NCBI GenBank assembly: GCA_022823085.1
Contig: JAJDXV010000166.1
Location: 1 to 35,328, forward strand
Origin: Candidatus Poribacteria bacterium
GTDB taxonomy: Bacteria > Poribacteria > WGA-4E > WGA-3G
Reading direction: 5' to 3'
Length of the DNA stretch: 35,328 bases
Part shown: positions 1 through 8,011 of the stretch, one piece after another
How the letters are laid out: each line of letters opens with the position of its first letter
Numbering within the stretch: the stretch's first letter is position 1
Position numbers and translations under genes: made by a program
Notes under the pieces: generated by a model
Seen by the model: the letters and a program-made list of their open reading frames with translations, nothing else
The model's database searches: none
Told to the model about the DNA's origin: nothing

Positions 1-2
1 CC

Positions 3-133
3 ATTCAATTGTACCTATTCACTTTATATATATGGATACGTCTTCCTCTGTAGGAGCGAGCTGCGCTCGCGATCTTTCCTAAGAACGGGCACATATGTAA
101 AGCAAAACCATGATCCAAATCGTACAATTGAAT
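3..133. repeat. Possible small inverted-repeat element (MITE-3), 131 bp
   Basis: A perfect 12-bp inverted repeat bounds this stretch: ATTCAATTGTAC at 3-14 and GTACAATTGAAT at 122-133. There is no coding capacity. The inside holds a REP-like hairpin at 50-74. The size and inverted ends suit a miniature transposable element, but only one copy is in the window and the left flank is cut by the window edge, so no target duplication can be checked. It could equally be a long-range hairpin downstream of the minus-strand gene at 174-608. Confidence 0.45.
50..74. repeat. REP-like palindrome (GTAGGAGCGAGC type), copy 1
   Basis: GTAGGAGCGAGC followed by a short loop and GCTCGCGATC forms a hairpin with stem GCGAG/CTCGC. 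Related copies in the window are at 23608-23632 and 27760-27784, the latter two in the opposite orientation. The sequence is close to the well-known Pseudomonas REP consensus. No REP-associated transposase (RAYT) is in the window. Confidence 0.6.
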
Positions 134-173
134 ACCCCTGAGACTGCAGCTGACTGCTGATAACCGATAGCCC

Positions 174-608
174 CTAAGATAACTTCCGCGATTCTATCTG
201 TTCAATAGCCGTTTTAGCACCTTCTCGGACGAGTGCGGAAGCGTCATCTTTGGCAAGCTGCTTCAGTTTACCAAGGCTGAGGCTGGCTTTGAGTTTGCCG
301 AGCGCGACTGCGACGAAGTAGCGTACATCGGCATCCGCATCATCTAACGCCTCTAATAACGTTGTCGTATCGGTCAAGGTAGCGAGGTGCCGGTCGGCAT
401 CCCCGATATTAATGAGTGCTTGTGCGGCGATCCGTCGTGCATGGATGTCTCCGTGCCGCAGGGATGCAAGGATCTCGTCATTACCTGTCGGTATAACTGT
501 AAGGTTGTCCCAATCGCAATCCAAGCAGAACCATGAATTTCCATCTAACCGTCGGAGGTTCTCGTTTCCACACGACGGGCATTCTCCAAATTCCTGTTGT
601 TGCGCCAT
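174..608 (-). CDS. Zinc-ribbon protein with HEAT repeats
   Basis: This 144-residue protein opens with a zinc-ribbon motif (C10-x2-C13 ... C28-x2-C31), followed from about residue 45 by alpha-helical HEAT/PBS-lyase-type repeats, visible as DIHARRIAAQALINIGD and DADVRYFVAVALGKL. HEAT repeats usually make a curved protein-binding surface, so a scaffold or adaptor role is likely, but no enzymatic function can be named. The start is supported by AAGGA six bases upstream of ATG. It is the last gene of the leftmost minus-strand group, with 43 bp separating it from the gene upstream. No signal peptide is present, so it should be cytoplasmic. Confidence 0.75.
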   Translation of the reverse strand: MAQQQEFGECPSCGNENLRRLDGNSWFCLDCDWDNLTVIPTGNDEILASLRHGDIHARRIAAQALINIGDADRHLATLTDTTTLLEALDDADADVRYFVAVALGKLKASLSLGKLKQLAKDDASALVREGAKTAIEQIESRKLS

Positions 609-651
609 TTTCCTTATCCTCGGTTACGGCACACGGTGTGTGCCTACTCCT

Positions 652-1041
652 TTAAGTTTCCGTTTCGTCGATCGTCGGATCGGTTTCCATTTCGGGTAGT
701 TCACGCCAGATTTCAGGTCCCTCTGGCTTGAAGTTGATCGTTGCGATAAACTGCATACCGTGATAGAAATTAATTTTGAACTTGCCGCCTCCGAAATTTT
801 GTTTCAGATATTCCATCGGCGTTTCAATCAAGGGTCCCATTTCGTCGGCGTGATAGAAGGCAAGCGGTTTAAACCGTACCGTATTGCCTACAGGTTCCTG
901 CACGAGGAGTTGTGCTGAGGTGGCAGGAAAGAGAATCTGAAAGGCTTGCCAAAGGTCGGCGACGGTCGGATTCGGGTTCCCGACCCGCTTCTTGAAGTCG
1001 TTCTCCAGATATTCTGAGAAGGTATTGAAAACCCAATCCAT
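652..1041 (-). CDS. Hypothetical protein, 129 aa
   Basis: I do not recognise this family. The product is a soluble mixed alpha/beta protein of 129 residues with an acidic tail (EMETDPTIDETET). It has no signal peptide, transmembrane segment or cysteine motif. The phrases NTVRFKPLAFYHADEMGP and FKINFYHGMQFIATINF read like a compact beta-rich domain. It is preceded by 174 bp after the PCP_red-like gene and followed after 43 bp by the HEAT protein, so it may belong to the same transcript. No good Shine-Dalgarno sequence precedes the ATG; the upstream bases are a run of A. It is accepted because it is open over its full length and has codon use like its neighbours. Confidence 0.55.
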   Translation of the reverse strand: MDWVFNTFSEYLENDFKKRVGNPNPTVADLWQAFQILFPATSAQLLVQEPVGNTVRFKPLAFYHADEMGPLIETPMEYLKQNFGGGKFKINFYHGMQFIATINFKPEGPEIWRELPEMETDPTIDETET

Positions 1042-1215
1042 TTTTTTAATTATGGGCCCCTGGGCATCGTTCCACTACGTTCCACGATGGTTTTTGGTGA
1101 ATCGCGACCGGTTTGGGAACATACACGGTTTCAAACTTGTTCTTTACAGTGGTGCCTTTAAGAAGTCCTTCCAGTCAAAATTCGGCAGAGGGAACTCCTC
1201 TGTGGCTTCGCATTG

Positions 1216-1629
1216 TCAAAATGTAGCGGCTTTCTCGAAGAAATCGATATCGACACGTTCAACGCCAGCTTCGCGTGCATTCTCAGCGACGCGCTGGACG
1301 ACCATCTCACGGACAAACGGGATCGGTATCCGCTTAACGCGGTGTTCGACCTCCTCCGTACAAGGCACTGTGGTATTGTCGAGGTAGGGACCGTCTTGAA
1401 GCACGGCTGCATCGGGGTGGTCACAGGTCTCCGGCACAAGTTGTTGCAACCGCATTGAGACGTAATTGGTCACCCACTGTTTGAATTCTTCCGCTTTTGC
1501 GGTGTCCACTTCACCGATACCAGACCGCTGATCCAATTTCTCGTTGATACTGACGAGTAGATTTTCGACACGCGTCAAGCGTTCTTCAACATGCGTAATC
1601 CGTTCGTGTGCGCTATTTTGTTCGCTCAT
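1216..1629 (-). CDS. Small protein with coiled coil and C-terminal PCP_red-like domain
   Basis: The product has 137 residues. Residues 5-40 are a heptad-rich coiled coil (ERITHVEERLTRVENLLV). The last ~45 residues (RVKRIPIPFVREMVV, then VAENAREAGVERVDI) match the pattern of the short PCP_red domain found at the C-terminus of the light-independent protochlorophyllide reductase B subunit and fused to unrelated proteins. The same kind of domain ends the radical SAM protein encoded two genes upstream (2419-3786). A middle CDH...PC segment has two cysteines. Start: AAGGAG is placed seven bases before ATG, and only 9 bp separate it from the dioxygenase stop codon, so it is almost certainly in one operon with it. 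The molecular role is unknown; a partner or adaptor of the radical SAM enzyme is an inference. Confidence 0.7.
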   Translation of the reverse strand: MSEQNSAHERITHVEERLTRVENLLVSINEKLDQRSGIGEVDTAKAEEFKQWVTNYVSMRLQQLVPETCDHPDAAVLQDGPYLDNTTVPCTEEVEHRVKRIPIPFVREMVVQRVAENAREAGVERVDIDFFEKAATF

Positions 1630-1638
1630 ATCATCTCC

Positions 1639-2358
1639 TTAAATTGCCCAGTATTTCCAAAGGTCTTCTGGAATTTCGTATTTAATCTCTTCTCGCTTTT
1701 TATGCGAGTAGCGTGCAAAGATCCCGAAACGCGGAACCGCTCGTATATTCGCTGACCCTGTATGACACAGAAACGCGTGCCAGAGAACAACATCACCAGC
1801 GGCACCTGTAAACTCGCGGGGTCCCTCTGGCGATAAATCTGAAAGCACATGCCATCCCCAGTCTTTGATGTCATAGAAACTGCCATCAATCTGTTCTGGA
1901 TATTCAAGGAAGTATTTATGCGTTGAGTTGTGGCTTCCGGGCCAAAAGACGAAAGCACCGCCACCCGGTTCAACATCGTAAAGATAGGTCGTCGCACCGA
2001 GCATAAAAGGGCTCCAGCCACCGGGACCGTAGGCATCAATGTGTCCGCTACCGGGCATCGTCCATTTCTCTTCAGAGTTGGGCCATTTAACGAGCGGTGA
2101 ACCGCCACCCCCAGCGAACTGTCCATCACCGAGTTGCGCGGTAATCTCTTGCATCGCAGGGAGCTGCCCGAACAACGGCGAGAAACTGAAGTTCTGGACC
2201 ACGTAGTCGCTGGGCCACGTCTCCGGCGTATTGAGACCGGAATTATAATGTTTCCAGATCTGCTCCCGCCATGTTTCTATTATCTCCGAATCGACAAAAT
2301 TTTCAAGGATAAGATACCCGTGTTCCTGAAAAAATGTTATCTGATCTGCTGTAAGCAT
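1639..2358 (-). CDS. Phytanoyl-CoA dioxygenase (PhyH) family Fe(II)/2-oxoglutarate oxygenase
   Basis: A 239-residue double-stranded beta-helix oxygenase. The iron ligands are visible as H106-x-D108 (SGHIDAYGP) and the distal H199 in LWHAFLCHTGSANIRAVPR, where R210 is the likely 2-oxoglutarate-binding arginine. The N-terminus (ADQITFFQEHGYLILENFVD) is the typical PhyH opening. Members hydroxylate diverse small molecules using 2-oxoglutarate and oxygen; the substrate cannot be read from sequence. PhyH paralogues are numerous in Poribacteria-like genomes. The ATG is preceded by AGAGG. It lies 60 bp after the radical SAM gene and 9 bp before the small PCP_red-like gene, so the three probably act together. 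No signal peptide: cytoplasmic. Confidence 0.9.
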   Translation of the reverse strand: MLTADQITFFQEHGYLILENFVDSEIIETWREQIWKHYNSGLNTPETWPSDYVVQNFSFSPLFGQLPAMQEITAQLGDGQFAGGGGSPLVKWPNSEEKWTMPGSGHIDAYGPGGWSPFMLGATTYLYDVEPGGGAFVFWPGSHNSTHKYFLEYPEQIDGSFYDIKDWGWHVLSDLSPEGPREFTGAAGDVVLWHAFLCHTGSANIRAVPRFGIFARYSHKKREEIKYEIPEDLWKYWAI

Positions 2359-2418
2359 TTCGGTTTCCTCTGTTGGTTAGAACTGCAGTGCGGTTGCAAA
2401 CCGCATCTCCGGCGTTTA

Positions 2419-3786
2419 TTAACGACGTGGTCTGAAGGACGGGATACCGGTTTCATCGAATCGTTTCTTGACGGCTTGCATGAGTTCGGGGGTAACCTCC
2501 CGATAGCCGTGTTCGCGTGCGTATTTCTCTACGCTTTTAACCACCATACCGCGTGCGAATGACGGCACCCGTTTCAATCGTTGTTCCGCTGCTTCCGTCC
2601 ATTGTAAATCGTAATCGGCTTCCGTTGCGAAAGCGATCCTTTTCTCAATCTGTACAGGCGGCGCACCACGTTGTGCGCCGTCTCCCTTAACAGATGCCGA
2701 CCCTGGCTTATATTCACACGAAGCGTCTTCAGCGAGGTAGTTACCAGTGGTGGCATAGGCACGCGCTCGACAACCGCCACACACCTCTTTGAATTCACAG
2801 GCACCGCATTTTCCTTCAAGCAGATTCCGGTTGCGCAAGTCCTGAAAAGTCTTCGATTCATTCCAGAGTTTAACGAAACTTTCGTCCTTGAGGTTTCCAA
2901 CGCTAACGGGTAGATACGGGCACGGTGTCAGTTCGCCCTCCGGTGTAATACGACAGTAGTAGATACCGCACGGACAGGTACCGCTCGGGTAGCCTTGAAG
3001 GAAAGCGGAATCGGACTGTTGTCCATAGATAACACGTTTGTAGTGTGGTGCACATTTCGCAGCGATGAGCATCTTGCCGGTATAGGCTGCTTGTAACTCG
3101 AACATCGTCTCAAGCATCTTCTCATATTGTGCAGGCGTGAGGTCCATCACAGTCTTGCCTCTGCCGGTTCGGACGAGAAAATAGAGATTGAGTACTTTGG
3201 CACCGAGTTGATAGGCGAATTCAACGATTTTCGGGATTTCGTCGTAATTCCACTGCGTTACGGAAGTTTGGACGAGAAAATCCATCTGTGCGCGTTTGAG
3301 TGCCTCAACACCGTTCATCGTCGCTTTCCACGCGCCTTGCATACCGCGAAACTTGTCGTGGTCGGTGGGTTGGATCGAGTCAAGGCTTACGCCTGCACCG
3401 GTAACACCGTGCTGCTGCATCTTCTCGACGACTGCATCGTTGAGCAGGACACCGTTTGTGCCCATAACAACAAGAAACCCGGTATCGGAGGCATACTTCG
3501 ATATCTCCAAGATATCCGGGCGTAATAACGGCTCTCCGCCGGTGAGGATGAGAAGGATATGCGGGTTGATCTCGGCGATCTCATCGATGACACGAAAACA
3601 TTGTGCTTGGCTGAGTTCTGCATCTCTCGAAAGTTTATGCGTACCTTGAATGTCGGAGAGATGGAGGTTCCCATCGATTAACTCGCTTGTATCTACGAAC
3701 CCTGCCGGGAGGTAGCAGTGCGTACATTTCAGATTACACAATCGTGTGATATTCCATGAGACTGCTTGGACTTTTGTATTTTGCAT
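2419..3786 (-). CDS. Radical SAM/SPASM enzyme with C-terminal PCP_red-like domain (NirJ/AhbD-like)
   Basis: The radical SAM cluster motif C-x3-C-x2-C is present as CNLKCTHC about 17 residues from the start, followed by the GGEP motif (LILTGGEPLLRP). A SPASM-type cysteine-rich region follows (CPCGIYYC, TPCPYLP, CGACEFKEVCGGC, then ASC), which should bind auxiliary iron-sulfur clusters. The last ~45 residues (AEQRLKRVPSFARGMVV, VEKYAREHGYREVT) form a PCP_red-like domain. The architecture resembles the NirJ/AhbC/AhbD haem-modifying group and peptide-modifying SPASM enzymes, and I cannot choose between them. I use the ATG at 3786. A longer version begins at a TTG at 3867, overlaps the upstream gene by 35 bp and adds residues outside the usual start of this family. 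It heads a probable operon with the dioxygenase and the small PCP_red protein. Confidence 0.85.
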   Translation of the reverse strand: MQNTKVQAVSWNITRLCNLKCTHCYLPAGFVDTSELIDGNLHLSDIQGTHKLSRDAELSQAQCFRVIDEIAEINPHILLILTGGEPLLRPDILEISKYASDTGFLVVMGTNGVLLNDAVVEKMQQHGVTGAGVSLDSIQPTDHDKFRGMQGAWKATMNGVEALKRAQMDFLVQTSVTQWNYDEIPKIVEFAYQLGAKVLNLYFLVRTGRGKTVMDLTPAQYEKMLETMFELQAAYTGKMLIAAKCAPHYKRVIYGQQSDSAFLQGYPSGTCPCGIYYCRITPEGELTPCPYLPVSVGNLKDESFVKLWNESKTFQDLRNRNLLEGKCGACEFKEVCGGCRARAYATTGNYLAEDASCEYKPGSASVKGDGAQRGAPPVQIEKRIAFATEADYDLQWTEAAEQRLKRVPSFARGMVVKSVEKYAREHGYREVTPELMQAVKKRFDETGIPSFRPRR

Positions 3787-3832
3787 TTTTTTAAGCGTAT
3801 TTTCGTCTTGTATCTGTTTATACCCGGGAGGC

Positions 3833-4624
3833 CTATAATTGAACAGACGGCGTGGTGCTTGTCTCAAGTGCTTTAGCGGCTGTCAAATCGGTGTTGGCTT
3901 TTTCCTGTTCCTTAAGGTGTTGCCAGGCTTTGCCTCGGCTGCGGTAGGCTTCGGCATGTTCAGGATCGCGTTGAATGACCTCATTATAGTCAGCGATAGC
4001 TTTGGTATACTCGGCATTTTTGGCGTAAGCCAAGCCTCGTCGGTAATAAGTTTTAGGATACTCTGGCTTGAGTTCTATCGCCTTGTCATAGTCAGCAATA
4101 GCTTTCGCATGCTCGCCGATGTAACTGTAGGCGTTACCGCGCCTAATATATCCCTCAACCATTTTTGGATTGAGTCTCAGGCCTGCTGTATAAAGCTTAA
4201 TATTTTCTTTCGCTTCTTCCATGTTCCTGATCCGGTCAATGGGATAACCGCCGTTCAGTTCTTGACACTGCCGTATAAAGTTCATTGACCCAGCGACTCC
4301 GAGTGTCTTGGTAAGGACGCGACTGCCAATTTCATAGATTTCGATATCCGTCATTTTCTGTATTTCGCTTTGGCTTGCTGCGAATCGACGGGCACGGGCG
4401 CGTTCTTCAACTTTTCTGGTGACCTCACGTTCTTGAATGCGCTTGGCGAGAGTGTCAATATCCGGTAAATTCGCTAACCATTTGTGCCGATCAACAGAAT
4501 AATTACCCGTACCAGGTTGCTGTTGCTGAATAAACCACTGCGTTTTGGTGGCACCGAGTTTAGCTAATAGTGCTTTGAGCCCAAGTTCATAAATTTCATT
4601 ATCAGTCATTTCCAATATGTTCAT
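3833..4624 (-). CDS. TPR protein with duplicated N-terminal NEIYELG domain, partner of PIN protein
   Basis: A 263-residue protein. Residues 6-65 begin MTDNEIYELGLKALLAKLG and run to NYSVDRHKWL; residues 91-135 repeat the motif as MTDIEIYEIG ... MNFIRQCQELNGGYPIDR, so the N-terminal module is duplicated. I recall such short modules as free-standing proteins encoded beside PIN or other nuclease genes in cyanobacteria and other phyla, possibly as antitoxins; that is memory, not proof. Residues ~138-250 are three or more tetratricopeptide repeats (AYSYIGEHAKAIADYDKAIEL, then YYRRGLAYAKNAEYTKAIADY, in consecutive units). The first 23 bp overlap the end of the PIN gene, indicating translational coupling. 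Suggested role: antitoxin-like regulator with a protein-binding tail. Confidence 0.8.
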   Translation of the reverse strand: MNILEMTDNEIYELGLKALLAKLGATKTQWFIQQQQPGTGNYSVDRHKWLANLPDIDTLAKRIQEREVTRKVEERARARRFAASQSEIQKMTDIEIYEIGSRVLTKTLGVAGSMNFIRQCQELNGGYPIDRIRNMEEAKENIKLYTAGLRLNPKMVEGYIRRGNAYSYIGEHAKAIADYDKAIELKPEYPKTYYRRGLAYAKNAEYTKAIADYNEVIQRDPEHAEAYRSRGKAWQHLKEQEKANTDLTAAKALETSTTPSVQL

Positions 4625-5087
4625 TTTCCTCGCTCCCCTCTAACCATACATAAGGATTTTCAACGTGAACCCAGAGTTGCGAACTATTGCGCTTCGCCCT
4701 TCTGAGGATCCCATCATCTGTTGTTAGAAAAATATCAGCGTCGCCGCTTTCTGCACAGGCGATATGCAGCGCATCCACCTCTGTAAAACCTAATATTTCT
4801 AACTGCTTACTTCTTAAGACTTCTGATAATCCGGCGGAGACAGTTTGATAGGTGTTAGTTAACCAATCCATGATTTCGGCACGTTGTTGCGGATCTGGAT
4901 TTTGTTCTACTTCCTCCATCAAAACATTGCTAGATATCCAGGCCCAGTGACCAACCTGAAACTGAGTGAGAATCTGTTCAATCGCTTGGGTCTCCTGATG
5001 GACCCGAAGTTGAGTTTGTACATCAAAAAGTCGGCTCAAACAACAAGTATCCAAATAAATCTTCCAGACTTGCAGATCAGTTTGCAC
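4602..5087 (-). CDS. PIN-domain protein (VapC-like ribonuclease)
   Basis: A 161-residue PIN domain covers most of the protein. Acidic metal-binding positions are visible: D13 in IYLDTCCLSRLFD, E58/E59 in VLMEEVE, D105 in EVDALHIACAE and D124/D125 in IFLTTDDGILRR. PIN proteins of this size are usually metal-dependent RNases, often toxins of type II toxin-antitoxin pairs. The start is a GTG; no ATG precedes the PIN fold. Its 3' end overlaps by 23 bp the start of the NEIYELG/TPR gene, the reverse of the usual antitoxin-first order. The spacing and size suit a toxin, but activity is not shown. Confidence 0.8.
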   Translation of the reverse strand: MQTDLQVWKIYLDTCCLSRLFDVQTQLRVHQETQAIEQILTQFQVGHWAWISSNVLMEEVEQNPDPQQRAEIMDWLTNTYQTVSAGLSEVLRSKQLEILGFTEVDALHIACAESGDADIFLTTDDGILRRAKRNSSQLWVHVENPYVWLEGSEENEHIGND

Positions 5088-5166
5088 GCGTAGCAGCCTA
5101 CTCCGTTTTATAATTGTGTGTCTTGTTCCACAAAGGGGCGGTTAAAACCTCAGTCATAAAATAGGG

Positions 5167-5649
5167 TTACAATAACAGTGCAAGTGCGAAAACGATTAAA
5201 CCTGCAACCAGCGTTAACGCTCTCCACATATTGATATAGGGACTCTGGTTGTGATGTGCTTCGCTGTCTGGTGGGGCAACCTCAAGGTGCCGCCGATAGA
5301 GTGAGCTATACAGTCCCCAAAAGAGGGCCATCAGTCCAAATGCCGCAAGTTTTGCGACGAAGATGAGCATATAAGTCTTGAAATTGAACTCGCTACTGTC
5401 CTGCTCCGCAAAAAATCCGTTATCCCATGCGACAATAAAGAACACCATCGCGCCTGTTGTCAGAAGGATATGAATCATCAATCGTATCCATGTCCGAAAA
5501 CGGTTGTGAACCGCCAATAAGTCTTGCGATGTTAGGTTCTGTTGCAGGATCGGCATTGCGACGAAGGTAGAAAAGAGGACACCTCCGAACCAGATGATCG
5601 TTGCGATCAGGTGGACGCTTCGGATGAGAAGTTCTATGCTTTCTCGCAT
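5167..5649 (-). CDS. CopD-like / DUF4149-like integral membrane protein
   Basis: A 160-residue protein with four predicted transmembrane helices at about 8-35, 54-76, 92-113 and 140-160. The first helix carries the H13 and W-F-G-G pattern (SVHLIATIIWFGGVLF) typical of CopD-like and related four-helix membrane proteins. Function in copper handling is possible but the family also includes proteins of unknown role. It stands alone on the minus strand, 79 bp after the PIN gene start region and 151 bp before the EamA gene end. The ATG start is clear from the membrane helix that follows at once. Confidence 0.6.
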   Translation of the reverse strand: MRESIELLIRSVHLIATIIWFGGVLFSTFVAMPILQQNLTSQDLLAVHNRFRTWIRLMIHILLTTGAMVFFIVAWDNGFFAEQDSSEFNFKTYMLIFVAKLAAFGLMALFWGLYSSLYRRHLEVAPPDSEAHHNQSPYINMWRALTLVAGLIVFALALLL

Positions 5650-5800
5650 TTTTCTTCAGAGTTTCCATTTTTCATAAATGATACTACATTTCATGCTTAA
5701 AGTCAAATTTGATTTGGTATAAAGTCAGAATCATTCAGCTTTCATAAAGGAGACCGAATCTCGGTAAATGTATTACAATCTGGAGATCGCTTCTATTACA
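5650..5800. other. Intergenic, no recognised element
   Basis: This 151-bp A+T-rich gap lies between the EamA gene end and the start of the CopD-like gene. It should carry the promoter of the latter. I see no strong hairpin, repeat copy or recognisable operator. Confidence 0.4.
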
Positions 5801-6670
5801 TCACGTTTTCAGATTGACAAAGATTAACGCAATCATCGCAAGCAGTGCACCGATGAGTGATGTCCGACTCAACCGCTCGCGAAGGAATACCATCCCGACA
5901 AACATCGTGAATAGGACACCGCCGGAACTTGACATCGGAAAGGCGATTAAAGCACTCACCTTATCGAGTGCGACCAGCAGTGCCCAACTCCCGCCGACAT
6001 TACAGGCTCCGATTAGCACACCGTAGAAGGCTTCCCACCAGTTTGGCCATACTTTCTGACGGAGGCATACACCCAAGTACACGACTGTACACACACCGAA
6101 GAGTAGTGTCATATAGAACGCCTTCTCGTCGATAGGACACATCTCGTTGAAGGCTTTCATGGTGAGCCGTGATATACCGGTAACGAGCAGAATCGTGATA
6201 ACAACAGCGAAACCTAAGCCTTGACTGATTTCTGGTCTGTCAGGTGTCCACTTGTCGGTCGGTTCCTTTTCGCGTTGGCTGAGGAGCGGGATCGCCAGGA
6301 AAGTCAAGAGGAGCCCGATGCTCTGCCAGAGGTTTGGGATCTCCTGCCAAAACAGGATCGACACCAGAATCGGTATCACAATTGAGAGTCTGACGATCGC
6401 AACCGTAACGACAACGCCGCTCAGACGTATGCCGATTGTGAATAGTTCAAATCCGATGGCATACGTCACGCCGTTCGCCACACCTAACGCGAGTGTCAGC
6501 TTTGAAAAGGCGAAATCCTGTTCGAGCGAGAGTGCCCAGACGCTAATACAGAACGCGGTGAGGTAATTGACAAAACCGATCGGGTTCAGTCGTTGCTGAT
6601 TGGTTTTGGCGTGCTTCAGAAAAAGCCCGAACCCGGAAAGCAGGATGATATTGAGAATAAGGAAGATCAT
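5801..6670 (-). CDS. EamA-family (DMT superfamily) transporter
   Basis: A 289-residue polytopic protein with about ten hydrophobic helices arranged as two EamA-like halves. The second half contains the characteristic SALIAFPMSSSGGVLFTMFV and the end-helix FLRERLSRTSLIGALLAM. EamA transporters export or import small metabolites across the inner membrane; the substrate is not predictable. The ATG at 6670 directly abuts the stop codon of the oxidoreductase gene at 6671-6673, so the two are translationally coupled and probably handle one metabolite, for instance a sugar or sugar acid. That is an inference from position. Confidence 0.85.
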   Translation of the reverse strand: MIFLILNIILLSGFGLFLKHAKTNQQRLNPIGFVNYLTAFCISVWALSLEQDFAFSKLTLALGVANGVTYAIGFELFTIGIRLSGVVVTVAIVRLSIVIPILVSILFWQEIPNLWQSIGLLLTFLAIPLLSQREKEPTDKWTPDRPEISQGLGFAVVITILLVTGISRLTMKAFNEMCPIDEKAFYMTLLFGVCTVVYLGVCLRQKVWPNWWEAFYGVLIGACNVGGSWALLVALDKVSALIAFPMSSSGGVLFTMFVGMVFLRERLSRTSLIGALLAMIALIFVNLKT

Positions 6671-7645
6671 TTATGCCATTGGCAGCGCGATCTTGGTTTT
6701 CTCTTTCGCCGATTGGTAAGTCGCCAGAACGATCTCTACGGCGTGTTTTCCGCCTCTACCGTCAATCATCGGTGTTTTGTCGTCTCGGATACAGTCAACA
6801 AAATGGGTCAGTTCACCGACGACTCTGCTCGGTCCATCGCGGTTCGGAACGATCTCCTCCCAATCGCCACCGATTTTCTTGAAATAGGCGAGATCGGCTG
6901 CCATATCCAAACGGAGTGACCCTTTCGTGCCGTCAATGATCGTCTCGTTTGTGCCGCGTGCGCCGAGGAAACGGCCCCACCGTAAGATACCGACCGCGCC
7001 CGAATCGTAACGAATAAGCGAAACGGTATAATCCTCCCAGTCGTCGTGTCCGGAGAAGCTGCCGACCTCCGCTGCGACGGTCAACGCAGTGCCGCCGAAC
7101 CAGTTAATCAAGTCGGATTTGTGGATACCGTTTTCCAGAAGTCCGCCGACGGTGCCGTACCAACTGTCGGGACGTGTACGCGGTGCGTTGTAAGGTCCCG
7201 TGTAATCGGTCTCAATGTAGGTGATGTCGCCGATGTCGCCATTGTCCACCATTTCTCTACCGAGTTCGTGGACAGGATAGAAACGTAGTACCTGTCCGAC
7301 CATCAGATGCGTGCCCGCCTTATCCGATGCGGCGATCATCGCATCCGCGTCAGCGAGCGTCAGGGAGAGCGGTTTCTCACAGAAAGCGTGTACCCCTGCC
7401 GCCGCTGCATCGACGACGACCTGTGTATGTGCTACCGGTGGTGTTGCGACGACGACACCGTCCACGATAGCAAACAGTTCCTTATAGTCTTGGAAGGCGC
7501 GAATTTGGTGTTTCTCCGCGACGGCTTGTGCTGCGTCGAGGCGTAGATCCGCCACGCCTACAAACTCACAATTCTCAACGTTCGGGAGCGCGTTGCAATG
7601 GGAACCCCCCATGCCACCGACTCCGACTACACCTATACGTACCAT
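6671..7645 (-). CDS. Gfo/Idh/MocA-family NAD(P)-dependent oxidoreductase
   Basis: A 324-residue, full-length member. The N-terminal Rossmann motif is G8-V-G-G-M-G13, the VVVATPPVAH strand follows, and the diagnostic EKP motif is at 90-92 (CEKPLSL). The C-terminal alpha/beta domain includes the GGLLENGIHKSDLINWFGG segment, with the His/Asp region typical of the active site, and ends normally. Members oxidise sugars, inositols or related polyols with NAD(P). SD GGAG is eight bases before ATG. It is coupled with the EamA transporter just downstream. Upstream lie the heptamer repeats and a MITE-2 copy. The exact substrate is unknown. Confidence 0.9.
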   Translation of the reverse strand: MVRIGVVGVGGMGGSHCNALPNVENCEFVGVADLRLDAAQAVAEKHQIRAFQDYKELFAIVDGVVVATPPVAHTQVVVDAAAAGVHAFCEKPLSLTLADADAMIAASDKAGTHLMVGQVLRFYPVHELGREMVDNGDIGDITYIETDYTGPYNAPRTRPDSWYGTVGGLLENGIHKSDLINWFGGTALTVAAEVGSFSGHDDWEDYTVSLIRYDSGAVGILRWGRFLGARGTNETIIDGTKGSLRLDMAADLAYFKKIGGDWEEIVPNRDGPSRVVGELTHFVDCIRDDKTPMIDGRGGKHAVEIVLATYQSAKEKTKIALPMA

Positions 7646-7665
7646 TTTATATTCTCCATTTTTAA

Positions 7666-7683
7666 TGGTTATAAGTTATAAGT
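7666..7683. repeat. Inverted partner of the AACTTAT heptamer array
   Basis: Two units of ATAAGTT, the reverse complement of AACTTAT, lie 20 bp upstream of the oxidoreductase start codon. They could pair with the arrays at 7770-7790 and 8012-8060. Confidence 0.5.
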
Positions 7684-7769
7684 ACGGTTTTTCTGCGAAA
7701 AACCTTTCAGTTATAGGTTAAAGCGACACACTATGGCAGGGACAACAAAAGTACCTACCACAAAAGATT

Positions 7770-7790
7770 AACTTATAACTTATAACTTAT
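7770..7790. repeat. Heptamer tandem repeat (AACTTAT)3
   Basis: Three perfect units of AACTTAT directly abut the left end of the MITE-2 copy at 7791. The array continues on the other side of that element, so the element appears to sit inside one array. Confidence 0.85.
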
Positions 7791-8011
7791 ACTAAACTTT
7801 GGACAATTTTAAGACGGTACACATATCGCCCCGCTGGGGCTTAGACCTTGGGGGGCCTGACGTTTCTATAAACATACCGCCCCGCTGGGGCTGCCTTTGG
7901 TACATCCAAGTTTATTTTTCTGTGAGTTGCGTTTTTGTGAAAAACTTTCAGAAAAATCAAGATTGCTTGAAAACCGGGCGTGAACCTGGCCGAAATTGTC
8001 CAAACTATAGT
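7791..8011. mobile_element. MITE-2 copy 1 (221 bp)
   Basis: The ends are imperfect inverted repeats: ACTAAACTTTGGACAATTTT on the left and AAATTGTCCAAACTATAGT on the right. Inside are two mini-hairpins of the form GCCCC-GCT-GGGGC (near 7830 and 7882). The right half is highly similar to the copy at 13871-14087. There is no coding capacity. The heptamer array on both sides hides any target duplication beyond AACTTAT itself. Confidence 0.75.

Noticed and set aside
3833..3867. Radical SAM gene start at TTG 3867
   Set aside because: It overlaps the upstream gene and lies outside the usual family N-terminus; ATG 3786 is preferred.
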